NCBI GenBank assembly: GCA_017303875.1
Contig: JAFLBP010000021.1
Location: 1 to 64,000 of the forward strand
Direction of reading: 5' to 3'
DNA length: 64,000 nucleotides
Source of the DNA: Chitinophagales bacterium
GTDB taxonomy: Bacteria > Bacteroidota > Bacteroidia > Chitinophagales > Saprospiraceae
Shown here: piece by piece, positions 7,409-14,916 of the stretch
Numbering within the stretch: position 1 is the stretch's first letter
Layout of the letters: each line of letters begins with the position of its first letter
Program-made: the position numbers and the translations under genes
The notes under the pieces: generated by a model
Told to the model about the DNA's origin: nothing
The model's input: only the letters and a program-made list of their open reading frames with translations
Databases searched by the model: none

Positions 7409-9562
7409 TCAGGAGGTTTTATTCCGTTTCAGCGCCGCAATGGCAAAGCGCACCTGCTCATAGCGGTAACGCTGGTTGAAGTGCTCCATAATGGCGCTAA
7501 TGGCATACGGTTCTTCAAACAAGGGTAAAGCCCCCTGGATCATATCCACTTCCTCGGGCTTTACCCATTGTTTTATGTCTAAGTTTTCGCCGCGTTCGTA
7601 CATGGTGGCCAAATGCCCGTAAATAGTAACCGGCGAAAGCCCCCGTTCTGCGGCAATTTCTGCCACACCTTTTCCCGAATTAAACATATCCCAGGAAATA
7701 AGGTAGGTACTGCCGGTAACGCGCATGCCCTCCCCGATTTTTTCCTTCACAAACTCCCGGATGACTTTCATAAATGCATCGCCGTAGCGTTGCAGCTTGC
7801 GTTCGCTCATCCCGCTGACGCGCGCAAAATCGGCATCGGTAATCGGGCGTGTTTCCGACATTTCCCGAAGGGTGGCATCGCTGAAAATGATATAAGGCGG
7901 CACACCTTCGCTTTGCGACAGGTTGCGGCGCAGAATGATGAGGCGTTCGTACAGGGCTTCCTGCAATTGCGCTTTTTGTGATGGCTGGCGCAGGGTGGCG
8001 GCAGCGGCCGCTTTTTCCTCTTTGCTGAGCCTGGGTTGTGGCAGCGCCAGTGCTACCTTTTTACCTTCATAAACCACACTGCGACCGGCTTCGGTACTCC
8101 GCAGCTTGTGGTGGTCGTCGTAGGCTATTTCTACCAACCCGAGGTGCAGCATTTGGGAGATGAGGTTGATCCAGTCGTCGTAACTGTATTCCCTGCCGGC
8201 GCCATAGGTTTTGATCTGATTCAGGCCCTGTTCAAATATTTCGCGGCGTTGCGAACCGCGCAATACATCCACGAGCATTTGCATGCCTATTTTTTCGCCG
8301 CTCCGGATAATGGCAGAAAGGGCTTTCTGAACAGCCACCGTGCCGTCGAATTGCTTTGGCGGATTCAGGCACACATCGCAGTTGCCGCAATTTTTTTCGT
8401 AGGGTTCCCCAAAATAATTGAGTACGGTTTTGCGCCGGCAAACCTGTGCTTCGGCAAACTGAAACATGCGTTCGAGCTTGGCGATTTTCAGGTCTTTTTG
8501 TTCGCGCGGGGTGTTTTCATCCCCCTCTATCATGTCGCGATAAGCACTCAGGTCGGCATAGCTGAAAAACAGGAGGGCGTCGGAGGGCAAGCCGTCGCGG
8601 CCGGCCCGGCCAACTTCCTGGTAGTAGCCTTCGAGGTTGCGCGGGAGGTTGTAGTGGATCACAAAACGCACATTACTCTTGTCGATGCCCATGCCGAAAG
8701 CAATGGTGGCGCAGATGATCGGTACCCGGTCGTTGATGAAATTCTCCTGCACTTTGCTGCGTTCTGCTGAAGACAACTCCGCGTGGTAATAGCCGGCCTT
8801 GAATCCTTTTTCGTTGAGTTTTTGAGAAAGGGTTTCGCAGGATTTTCGGGAAAGACAATATATAATGCCCGATTGCCCCGGACGTTCCTTTATAAATTCA
8901 ATAATCTGCTCGAAACGCCGCTGCGCAGGGCGTACCGTGAGCGAAATATTGGGGCGATCAAAAGAAGCAATAAAGATTTCGGGATTGTCGAGCCGCAGCT
9001 GCTCCACAATATCTTTTCTGGTGAGCTTATCGGCAGTGGCCGTCAGGGCAATGACCGGCACTTTTGGAAACTGATCCTTCAGGAAGCACAATTGTGTGTA
9101 CTCCGGCCTGAAATCGTGGCCCCAAGAAGAAATACAGTGCGCCTCATCAACCGCAAACAAACTGACATTGATCCGTTTGAGCAGGGGCTGAAAACCGGAC
9201 GACACGAGTTTTTCAGGACTAACATACAGGATTTTGATCGCTCCGGCCAGCAGAGCCGTTTCAGTGTTGGCCACCTGCGCCGCACTCAGCGAACTGTTGA
9301 TGAAAGCCGCCGGGATACCGTTGGCGCTAAGCCCTTCTACCTGGTCTTTCATCAGGGCAATAAGCGGACTGACAACAACGGTTGTGCCTTCGAGTGTAAC
9401 GGCGGGAATTTGGAAACAAATGCTTTTGCCACCTCCGGTGGGCATAAGTACCACAACATCCCGACGGGCGTAAACGGCCTTGATAATGTCCGTCTGTAGC
9501 GGACGGAATGCGTCGTATCCGTAATACTTTTTGAGGGCAGCCTGTGCTAAAGAGAATTCCAT
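7409..9562 (-). CDS. recQ: ATP-dependent DNA helicase RecQ
   Basis: RecQ is a 3'-5' DNA helicase in recombination and fork repair. The 717-residue product has helicase motif I PTGGGKS (41-47), motif II DEAH (139-142), helicase C-terminal motifs (AFGMGIDKSNVR, GRAGRDGLPS), and the zinc-binding RecQ-C-terminal cysteines (VCRRK...NCGNCDVC). These are followed by a winged helix, an HRDC domain (LYERLIILRRNLSQSEGVPP), and a C-terminal helix-turn-helix segment (KGVAEIAAERGLSPVTIYGH) common in Bacteroidota and Firmicutes long RecQ proteins. The start ATG at 9562 gives the usual MEFSLAQAALKKYYGY. It converges with clpB. Confidence 0.96.
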   Translation of the reverse strand: MEFSLAQAALKKYYGYDAFRPLQTDIIKAVYARRDVVVLMPTGGGKSICFQIPAVTLEGTTVVVSPLIALMKDQVEGLSANGIPAAFINSSLSAAQVANTETALLAGAIKILYVSPEKLVSSGFQPLLKRINVSLFAVDEAHCISSWGHDFRPEYTQLCFLKDQFPKVPVIALTATADKLTRKDIVEQLRLDNPEIFIASFDRPNISLTVRPAQRRFEQIIEFIKERPGQSGIIYCLSRKSCETLSQKLNEKGFKAGYYHAELSSAERSKVQENFINDRVPIICATIAFGMGIDKSNVRFVIHYNLPRNLEGYYQEVGRAGRDGLPSDALLFFSYADLSAYRDMIEGDENTPREQKDLKIAKLERMFQFAEAQVCRRKTVLNYFGEPYEKNCGNCDVCLNPPKQFDGTVAVQKALSAIIRSGEKIGMQMLVDVLRGSQRREIFEQGLNQIKTYGAGREYSYDDWINLISQMLHLGLVEIAYDDHHKLRSTEAGRSVVYEGKKVALALPQPRLSKEEKAAAAATLRQPSQKAQLQEALYERLIILRRNLSQSEGVPPYIIFSDATLREMSETRPITDADFARVSGMSERKLQRYGDAFMKVIREFVKEKIGEGMRVTGSTYLISWDMFNSGKGVAEIAAERGLSPVTIYGHLATMYERGENLDIKQWVKPEEVDMIQGALPLFEEPYAISAIMEHFNQRYRYEQVRFAIAALKRNKTS

Positions 9563-9601
9563 GATTGTTCTATTTGTTTTAAAATGTAGAGTTTAGCCGT
9601 G

Positions 9602-9631
9602 CAAATGTCTGCTTTTTCTTGAATTATGCAA
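9602..9631 (-). promoter_or_regulatory. Candidate recQ promoter
   Basis: On the minus strand a TTG at 9631-9629 and GACATTTG at 9609-9602 (one mismatch to TAnnTTTG) are separated by 19 bases, about 35 bp upstream of the recQ ATG. Confidence 0.4.
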
Positions 9632-9661
9632 GTATATTTGAATTTTTTTTAAAACAATTGT

Positions 9662-10738
9662 TTACATTGCTTTAGCCAGCAATTCAGGAAACTGATCGGG
9701 TGTACAGGTAAATACCGGAATATCCATAGCTGCCAGTGCGGCAGCATTATCGCGGTCGAAAGCGGGCGCGCCGGAGTCGCTGAGCGCAGGCAAAACAATC
9801 ATTTTCGCGCCACTCCTGCGAATGGCTGCGGCCCGTTGCAACATCTGGTTTCGGTTACCGCCTTCAAAGAGATCGCTGATCAGCAGTACCAGGGTTTTTT
9901 GCGGCGCCGTAATTTGTCCTTCCGCATAAGCCAGCGCTTTATTGATGTCGGTGCCGCCGCCCAATTGCGTGCCAAACAACAACTCAACGGGGTCGTGCAG
10001 GTGTTCACTCAAATCCACCACGGCCGTATCAAATGCAATCAGACGCACACGCAAGGCAGGCAAGGAAGCCAGCGCCGAGCCAAAAACACCCGAGAAAACG
10101 ATCGATTCAGCCATGGAGCCGCTCTGATCGAGTAATAAAATGATATGGTAAAATCCGCGGCCCTGTCGGCCATAACCCGCAATCCGTTCCGGAATAATTG
10201 CCTTGAGATCCGGCTGATAATGTTTGAGGTTGAGGCGAATGGTGCGGTGCCAGTCGATGTCGCTTAATCGGGGGCGCCGACTTCGGCTTTGTCGGTTAAG
10301 CGCCTGCTTCACGGCCTGGATTAAAGGCAGTTGCAGGCGTTTTTTAATATTTTCAATTACTTTTTCAACTACCATACGCGCCGTAGCGCGGGTCTTTTCG
10401 GGCATTACCTTGCTCAAAGACAGCAATACGCCCACAAGGTGTACGTCGGCTTCGGTTTCGGCCAGCAACTCCGGCTCCAGGAGCATACGGTTCAGGCCCA
10501 GGCGCTCCAAAGCGTCGCGCTGCATCACCTGTACCATGGACGCCGGGAAATATTTGCGGATATCGCCCAGCCAGCGGTTGACGTTGGGCGAAGAGCTGCC
10601 CAGTCCGCCCTGACGATCCGACTCGTACAGGGCTTGCAAAGCCGCATCCATGCCCGCAGCTTCCGCTTCGAGCGGGATATCGTTTTCTGTATCGGCAGTT
10701 GCGCCCAGAATCAGTCGCCAGCGTTCGAGGGTGTCCAT
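9662..10738 (-). CDS. VWA-domain protein (CoxE-like), orphan
   Basis: The 358-residue product has a helical N-terminal half and a von Willebrand A domain from about residue 195. Its metal-ion adhesion motif is DQSGS (about 204-208), with the later conserved threonine in GGGTDINKAL and the aspartate in LLISDLFEG. This is the VWA partner normally encoded beside a MoxR-type AAA ATPase and a DUF5682-type protein in a presumed chaperone or metal-insertion system. Neither partner lies within this window's neighbourhood. I place the start at the ATG at 10738 (MDTLERWRLILG) because a TATCTTTG element lies between it and the alternative ATG at 10768; the longer form would add 10 residues. Function is unknown. 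Confidence 0.8.
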   Translation of the reverse strand: MDTLERWRLILGATADTENDIPLEAEAAGMDAALQALYESDRQGGLGSSSPNVNRWLGDIRKYFPASMVQVMQRDALERLGLNRMLLEPELLAETEADVHLVGVLLSLSKVMPEKTRATARMVVEKVIENIKKRLQLPLIQAVKQALNRQSRSRRPRLSDIDWHRTIRLNLKHYQPDLKAIIPERIAGYGRQGRGFYHIILLLDQSGSMAESIVFSGVFGSALASLPALRVRLIAFDTAVVDLSEHLHDPVELLFGTQLGGGTDINKALAYAEGQITAPQKTLVLLISDLFEGGNRNQMLQRAAAIRRSGAKMIVLPALSDSGAPAFDRDNAAALAAMDIPVFTCTPDQFPELLAKAM

Positions 10739-10744
10739 TGTGGG

Positions 10745-10752
10745 CAAAGATA
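10745..10752 (-). promoter_or_regulatory. VWA-gene -7 element TATCTTTG, six bases from an ATG
   Basis: Minus strand TATCTTTG is followed by CCCACA and the ATG at 10738. The six-base distance is the same as for panC and again implies a leaderless transcript. No obvious -33 element is seen. Confidence 0.45.
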
Positions 10753-10780
10753 AGGCAGAATCAGACATACTTAAAAAGAA

Positions 10781-10808
10781 ACGCCGACCCCGGTGAAGGG
10801 GTCGGCGT
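10781..10808 (-). terminator. Intrinsic terminator upstream of the VWA gene
   Basis: The stem ACGCCGACCCC (10781-10791) pairs with GGGGTCGGCGT (10798-10808) around a six-base loop. On the minus strand it is followed by TTCTTTTTAA. It must end a minus-strand transcript beginning upstream of the VWA promoter, where no conventional gene is found. Confidence 0.7.
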
Positions 10809-10960
10809 ACTCATACAATAGAACGGTATTATGCACTTTAAAAGCCCTGTAAAGGCTGTTTTTTCAAGTTTGAAAGCTGCATATCGGAGCGTTTCGGACG
10901 CTGCGAAAGCCCTTTCGCAGCGCTAAAGTCGAAACTTTATCCGACACTGCAAAGCATTTT
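10781..10960 (-). ncRNA. Candidate small RNA or short-ORF transcript ending at the 10781-10808 terminator
   Basis: This lies between the divergent VWA and acetyltransferase genes. On the minus strand it contains a perfect 11-bp stem (10899-10922, CGCTGCGAAAG with loop CC), flanked by GTTTCG/CGAAAC that could extend it, and closes with the intrinsic terminator. A 14-codon frame (10882 to 10838, product MQLSNLKKQPLQGF) lies inside, but such a short frame may be chance. I could not identify the RNA family; the 5' end is a guess and no promoter is evident. Confidence 0.4.
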
Positions 10961-10961
10961 T

Positions 10962-10995
10962 TTTGCCACACTCCCCGCGCGATTTTGTAATCTTG
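10962..10995 (+). promoter_or_regulatory. Candidate promoter of the acetyltransferase gene
   Basis: TTTG at 10962-10965 and TAATCTTG at 10988-10995 (one mismatch to TAnnTTTG) lie 22 bases apart, giving a leader of about 50 nt to the ATG at 11053. Confidence 0.35.
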
Positions 10996-11052
10996 CCCGA
11001 AAATCCGGCGGCTGGTTTATTTTCAGGCGCCTACACATTACGCCTAAACACC

Positions 11053-11568
11053 ATGCTTGAAACGCCGCGACTTTTTCTTGTGCCCTCCAACGCCGCCATG
11101 CTCGAAGCAACGGTCGCTGAAGACTGGCCCGCGCTCTCCGCCCTGCTCGGCGGTGTAACCTTTGCCGAACACTGGCTGCATTTTCCGGATGCCATGCTCT
11201 GGCTGCGCGATTATTTGCGGGAGTTTGAAGCCGACGCCGAGTGGTGGAATTATTTCATTATACGCAAAAGCGACCAGATGCTGATCGGTACCTGCGGCTT
11301 CAAAGGCCCGCCAGCCGTTTTGCCGGAAGTGGAAATCGGATACGAAATTGCCGATGACTGCCAGAACCAGGGTTATGGTACGGAGGCGGCCGGCGCGCTT
11401 ACGCAACTCGCGCTGGCGCATGAAGCCGTGGAAAGCGTGCTGGCGCATACCCTCGCCGAAGAAAATGCCTCGGTGGCAGTACTGCGCAAGCTCGGCTTTG
11501 TATTTGAAGGCGAACTGGAAGATATTGAGGAAGGGAAAGTGTGGCTTTGGCGTCGGACGGGCGCTTAG
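11053..11568 (+). CDS. GNAT-family N-acetyltransferase (RimJ/RimL-like)
   Basis: The 171-residue product begins MLETPRLFLVPSN, the usual opening of RimL-type GNAT enzymes. It contains an acetyl-CoA-binding segment EIGYEIADDCQNQGYGTEAAGAL split over the beta-bulge, and the late motif ENASVAVLRKLGFVFEGELED. These enzymes transfer acetyl from acetyl-CoA to amino groups; the substrate cannot be read from sequence. The frame is open 30 codons further upstream, but the ATG at 11053 matches the family. It stands alone and converges with the polyprenyl synthase gene 9 bp away. Confidence 0.85.
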   Translation: MLETPRLFLVPSNAAMLEATVAEDWPALSALLGGVTFAEHWLHFPDAMLWLRDYLREFEADAEWWNYFIIRKSDQMLIGTCGFKGPPAVLPEVEIGYEIADDCQNQGYGTEAAGALTQLALAHEAVESVLAHTLAEENASVAVLRKLGFVFEGELEDIEEGKVWLWRRTGA

Positions 11569-11577
11569 CGCATGCGC

Positions 11578-12546
11578 TTAATACTCCCGTACAAACAAGG
11601 CTTCCACAAAGGCTTTTAAGCTCGCTTTCCGGGCCTCCGGCAATTGCACGGCATCTAAGTGTGCGAAGGCCTGCGTTTCGTAGGCCTGTTTGGCGGCGGC
11701 GGTGCGCTCCGGCACCTGGTTGCGGTCGAAAATGGCGCGAACGGCATTTACTTTTTCAGGCCCGGCCGAGGCATCGGTTTGCAGGAGTTTCTGGAGGGCG
11801 TCGGCGTCTTCGGCAGAGGCATTTTCCAGTGCAGTAAGTACCAGAAAGGTTTTTTTATTTTGTAAAATATCACCGCCGACTTGTTTGCCGAATTTTTCGG
11901 GGTCGCCGTAGGTGTCCAGCAGGTCGTCCTGAATCTGAAAAGCAATACCTGCCAGTCGGCCGAATTCATACAGGTGTTGCGCGTCGCTTTCGGGTGCTCC
12001 GGTGGCGAGTGCGCCCATTTGCAGGGCACAACCGAGCAAAACGGCCGTTTTCAGTTCGATCATTCGGATGTAGGTATCTATGGCAACGTGTTCGGCCGTT
12101 TCAAAATCCATATCCATTTGTTGGCCTTCACAGACTTCAAGCGCGGTGCGGCTGAAAATGCTTTGCAGGCGGCGCTGGGTGGCATCATCGCCTGTGCGGG
12201 CGAGGTGTTGGTAGGCGTGAATGAGCATGGCGTCGCCGCTCAGAATGCCGGTATTGAGGTTCCAGCGGGTATGCACGGTAGGTTTGCCCCGGCGCAGCGG
12301 CGCGGCGTCCATGATATCGTCGTGCAGGAGCGAAAAATTGTGAAACAACTCTACAGCCCAAGCGGCCGGCAGGGCGGGCGAAGGGTCGTCCTGATACAGG
12401 CGGGCTGCCAGCAGCAGGATGGCTGGTCTCAGGCGTTTGCCACCGAGTTCCAGGATATATTCGCAGGGTTCGTACAGGTTGGCCGGTGCGGCCGGAAAAG
12501 GGTTTTCCGCGTGGTATTGGCGCAGGAGCTTAGCAATTTGTTCCAT
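11578..12546 (-). CDS. Polyprenyl (geranylgeranyl/farnesyl-type) diphosphate synthase
   Basis: This trans-isoprenyl diphosphate synthase condenses isopentenyl diphosphate with an allylic primer. The 322-residue product carries the first aspartate-rich motif in LLHDDIMDAAPLRRGKPTVH and the second in FQIQDDLLDTYGDPEKFGK, plus ELGGKRLRP near the N terminus. Chain length cannot be set with certainty; IspA/GGPP-type is likely. The ATG at 12546 (MEQIAKLL) is chosen. A TTG 12 codons earlier overlaps the end of bshA and is possible, which would give translational coupling. It is co-directional with and directly downstream of bshA. Confidence 0.9.
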   Translation of the reverse strand: MEQIAKLLRQYHAENPFPAAPANLYEPCEYILELGGKRLRPAILLLAARLYQDDPSPALPAAWAVELFHNFSLLHDDIMDAAPLRRGKPTVHTRWNLNTGILSGDAMLIHAYQHLARTGDDATQRRLQSIFSRTALEVCEGQQMDMDFETAEHVAIDTYIRMIELKTAVLLGCALQMGALATGAPESDAQHLYEFGRLAGIAFQIQDDLLDTYGDPEKFGKQVGGDILQNKKTFLVLTALENASAEDADALQKLLQTDASAGPEKVNAVRAIFDRNQVPERTAAAKQAYETQAFAHLDAVQLPEARKASLKAFVEALFVREY

Positions 12547-12574
12547 ATTATTTTGATGCGAGGAAGCCCGCAGT

Positions 12575-13717
12575 TTATTCAACTTTTACAACACTTTTTT
12601 CCAAGACCTCCTGATAATAAGCTTCGTAAACAGGCAGCACGTTGTGAATATCAAAACGTTTGGCCTGCTGGAGTGCATTGGCGCGGAATTCCTGCAATAA
12701 CGCATCGTCGCTGAGCAGGTGGATGGCGTTGGCTGCCATTTCCTGCACATTACCCGGGTCGCTGAGGTAGCCGGTTACGCCGTGAATGTTTACTTCCGGC
12801 AAGCCGCCGCCATTGGACGATACTACGGGCACTTCACAGGCCATGGCTTCGAGGGCTGCCAGACCGAAGCTCTCGCTTTCGGAGGGCATGATAAACAGGT
12901 CGGCAATGGAGAGTAGTTCTTCAATGGCGTCTTGTTTGCCAAGGAAGCGCACTTCTTCGCCAAGACAGATTTCGCGGCACAGCCGCTCGGCGTGGTGGCG
13001 CTCGGGGCCGTCGCCGATCATGAGTAATTTTGAAGGTACTTTTTGTGCTACTTCCTTAAAAATAAGGACTACGTCTTCTACCCTTTTTACTTTCCGGAAA
13101 TTGGAAGTGTGGACAATAATGCGCTCGCCATTGGGGGCAATTATTTTTTTGAAATGCTCTTTATTGACTTTTCGGAAGCGATCAAAATCAATAAAGTTAT
13201 AAATGACCTTGATGTCGCGTTGAATATCGAACAGCTTGAGGGTATCTGCCTTGAGGCTTTCGGAAACGGCCGTTACGCCGTCGCTTTTATTAATGCTGAA
13301 CTGCACTACCGGTGCGAAGGCTTCGTTGCTGCCCACGAGGGTAATGTCGGTACCATGCAGCGTAGTTACAACAGGCAAATAACGCCCTTCGGTGAGTAGA
13401 ATTTTTTTTGCCATATAAGCAACGGTTGCGTGCGGAATGGCATAATGTACGTGGAGAATATCGAGGTTCTGATATTTTACCACATCTACAATTTTGGAGG
13501 CCAGCGCGGTATCGTAAGGTGGATATTCGAAGAGTGGATACTCATCGCTGTCAACTTCGTGGTAGTAAATGTTGGCGTGGAAATGCGCCAGCCGAACCGG
13601 CCGGCGATAGGTGATGAAGTGAATTTCATGGCCCCTGCTCGCCAAACCCAATCCCAGTTCGGTAGCAACAACGCCTGAGCCGCCATAGGTTGGGTAACAC
13701 ACAATGCCAATTTTCAT
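12575..13717 (-). CDS. bshA: N-acetyl-alpha-D-glucosaminyl L-malate synthase
   Basis: BshA is the GT4-type glycosyltransferase that joins UDP-GlcNAc and L-malate, the first step of bacillithiol synthesis. The 380-residue product starts MKIGIVCYPTYGGSGVVATE and contains HVHYAIPHA, TTLHGTDITLVG, the nucleotide-sugar region LLMIGDGPERH, and the E-x7-E-like SESESFGLAALEAMACEVPV, all typical of BshA. It suggests that bacillithiol is the cell's low-molecular-weight thiol. bshB and bshC are not in the window. It probably shares a transcript with the downstream polyprenyl synthase. Confidence 0.95.
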   Translation of the reverse strand: MKIGIVCYPTYGGSGVVATELGLGLASRGHEIHFITYRRPVRLAHFHANIYYHEVDSDEYPLFEYPPYDTALASKIVDVVKYQNLDILHVHYAIPHATVAYMAKKILLTEGRYLPVVTTLHGTDITLVGSNEAFAPVVQFSINKSDGVTAVSESLKADTLKLFDIQRDIKVIYNFIDFDRFRKVNKEHFKKIIAPNGERIIVHTSNFRKVKRVEDVVLIFKEVAQKVPSKLLMIGDGPERHHAERLCREICLGEEVRFLGKQDAIEELLSIADLFIMPSESESFGLAALEAMACEVPVVSSNGGGLPEVNIHGVTGYLSDPGNVQEMAANAIHLLSDDALLQEFRANALQQAKRFDIHNVLPVYEAYYQEVLEKSVVKVE

Positions 13718-13809
13718 ATTTTTTGCTGCTGAATAGTTGTTCGAAAAGATGCCTTTGCCGTAAAGGTAGAAAATTCGTTATGTCTAACACATAAGTAGCA
13801 TTTTCGTTT

Positions 13810-13846
13810 AGTGCTTGTTCGGAAATTCATCCATCGGCCATGCGGT
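13810..13846. repeat. Partial copy of the palindromic repeat seen in full at 48003-48162
   Basis: AGTGCTTGTTCGGAAATTCA and the following CCATCGGCC match the left arm of the element at 48003 (GAGCATGTTCGGAAATCCAT...ATCGGC). It abuts the terminator of the 28-codon gene. Confidence 0.6.
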
Positions 13847-13851
13847 AAAAA

Positions 13852-13883
13852 AAAGAGGGCCATCCGTGTGGATGACCCTCTTT
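13852..13883 (-). terminator. Intrinsic terminator of the 28-codon gene
   Basis: AAAGAGGG and CATCC (13852-13865) pair with GGATG and CCCTCTTT (13870-13883) across a GTGT loop with one mismatch. The minus strand continues into a run of eight T. Confidence 0.75.
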
Positions 13884-13906
13884 CTTTACTTGTGCTCGGA
13901 TTGGGT

Positions 13907-13993
13907 TCAGGCTTGTTGGGTTTTCAGCGTCATCATTTTGCGGCCAAAATAGATCAACGCAAGGATTAGTGTGTACGTAAGTGTCGCTGTCAT
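13907..13993 (-). CDS. Small single-span membrane peptide (28 aa)
   Basis: The frame encodes MTATLTYTLILALIYFGRKM followed by MTLKTQQA. It consists of a hydrophobic helix (residues 4-16) and a basic C-terminal tail, the positive-inside pattern of a small inner-membrane protein. It begins with ATG and is followed 24 bp later by a strong intrinsic terminator on the same strand, so it looks like an independent transcription unit in the 430-bp gap upstream of bshA. The function is unknown; small accessory subunits or type I toxin-like peptides have this form, but nothing here distinguishes them. Confidence 0.55.
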   Translation of the reverse strand: MTATLTYTLILALIYFGRKMMTLKTQQA

Positions 13994-14153
13994 GATTATG
14001 TTGCCGGTTTAGTTTAGTATTGGTATGGACAGGCGAAGAACGTTTTTCCCCTATCCAAACGCTGCCGGCAACAGGTGATTTTTTTGTAAATTATTTTATA
14101 AAAAATATAATTTAATATTTAAAATGTTGAAAAACAAAATTTTATAAAAAAAT
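13994..14153. other. AT-rich leader/promoter region with inverted repeat
   Basis: An inverted repeat pairs GTTGCCGG near 14000 with CCGGCAAC near 14070, upstream of the 28-codon gene; in its transcript this would form a long stem over the 5' leader. The rest (14085-14153) is an AT-rich tract containing no clear gene. Confidence 0.35.
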
Positions 14154-14903
14154 TTACCTAAATAATTTATCGACATCACAGCTGATACTTACCCCGAAAT
14201 TGCGCCGCGCGAAGTGGTATCGGTCGTATTCGCCGAAAAGCAGGCTGTTCCAGTTGAGCGACATCAGGAAAGGCTCCACCCGGATACCCATATTGATGGT
14301 CGATTCGGGAAACCAGAAATGGTCTTTTCGTTCAATGCGGTTCAAAACGGCCAGCTCGTCGGGTTGTCCGAGTTTGACAATATCCCCGCTGTAGTAATCC
14401 AGGCGGGAAATGCGCAGCCCCAGACCGAATCGGAAAATCCGGTTTTGTACTACATAAGCCGGTGTGATGGCATAGCGCTGGAAACGAAGTGTGGAATGGC
14501 CGCCATCAGCATATTGATTGTAAGCCATACCGTTGCCATAGGTGAGCGTCATGCTCAGGCACTGGTTTTGTTTCAAGGGCAGGTAGCCGCCGATGCCGCC
14601 TTCCAGCATGCGGCCATTGCCGCTGCTCGGGGTGGAGAATTCCGAATCCTCGGGGTTTACCTTTACGCTAAAGTAGTTGCCCACTACATGCAGGTGTTTG
14701 ACGGGGCTGTAAGCGGCTTGCAGTTCGAAGCCGGATTGCCCGGAGCCGTTGACGAGGCCGGTTCTCAGGTGGGCGCTGTGCTGGTCTTCGAGGTAAGGGG
14801 TTTGTACCGAGTTGGGTGCATAATATTGAGGGGTGCAGCCGATTCCGAACAAAATGACGGCGACTGCACCCCCCAAAATGCCCCGTTTAAAAGGAGCGTA
14901 CAT
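14154..14903 (-). CDS. Outer-membrane lipoprotein with beta-barrel-like body
   Basis: The 249-residue product starts MYAPFKRGIL with a lipobox LFGIGC (Cys 23), so it should be lipidated. The remainder alternates polar and aromatic residues in strands (for example FELQAAYSPVKHLHVVGNYF, RYAITPAYVVQNRIFRFGLG), as in small outer-membrane barrels. I do not recognise the family. The ATG at 14903 lies 13 bp after the peroxidase stop; a longer frame reaching into the peroxidase gene is unlikely. It is probably co-transcribed with the peroxidase. Confidence 0.7.
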   Translation of the reverse strand: MYAPFKRGILGGAVAVILFGIGCTPQYYAPNSVQTPYLEDQHSAHLRTGLVNGSGQSGFELQAAYSPVKHLHVVGNYFSVKVNPEDSEFSTPSSGNGRMLEGGIGGYLPLKQNQCLSMTLTYGNGMAYNQYADGGHSTLRFQRYAITPAYVVQNRIFRFGLGLRISRLDYYSGDIVKLGQPDELAVLNRIERKDHFWFPESTINMGIRVEPFLMSLNWNSLLFGEYDRYHFARRNFGVSISCDVDKLFR

Positions 14904-14916
14904 ATAGAACTTTTGG

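Noticed and set aside
10838..10882. A 14-codon frame (MQLSNLKKQPLQGF) before the VWA gene
   Set aside because: Too short to support as a gene by itself; kept only as part of the candidate small RNA.
13718..13790. Promoter for bshA (TACCTTTA on the minus strand)
   Set aside because: One mismatch and no -33 partner at a suitable distance; bshA transcription start left open.
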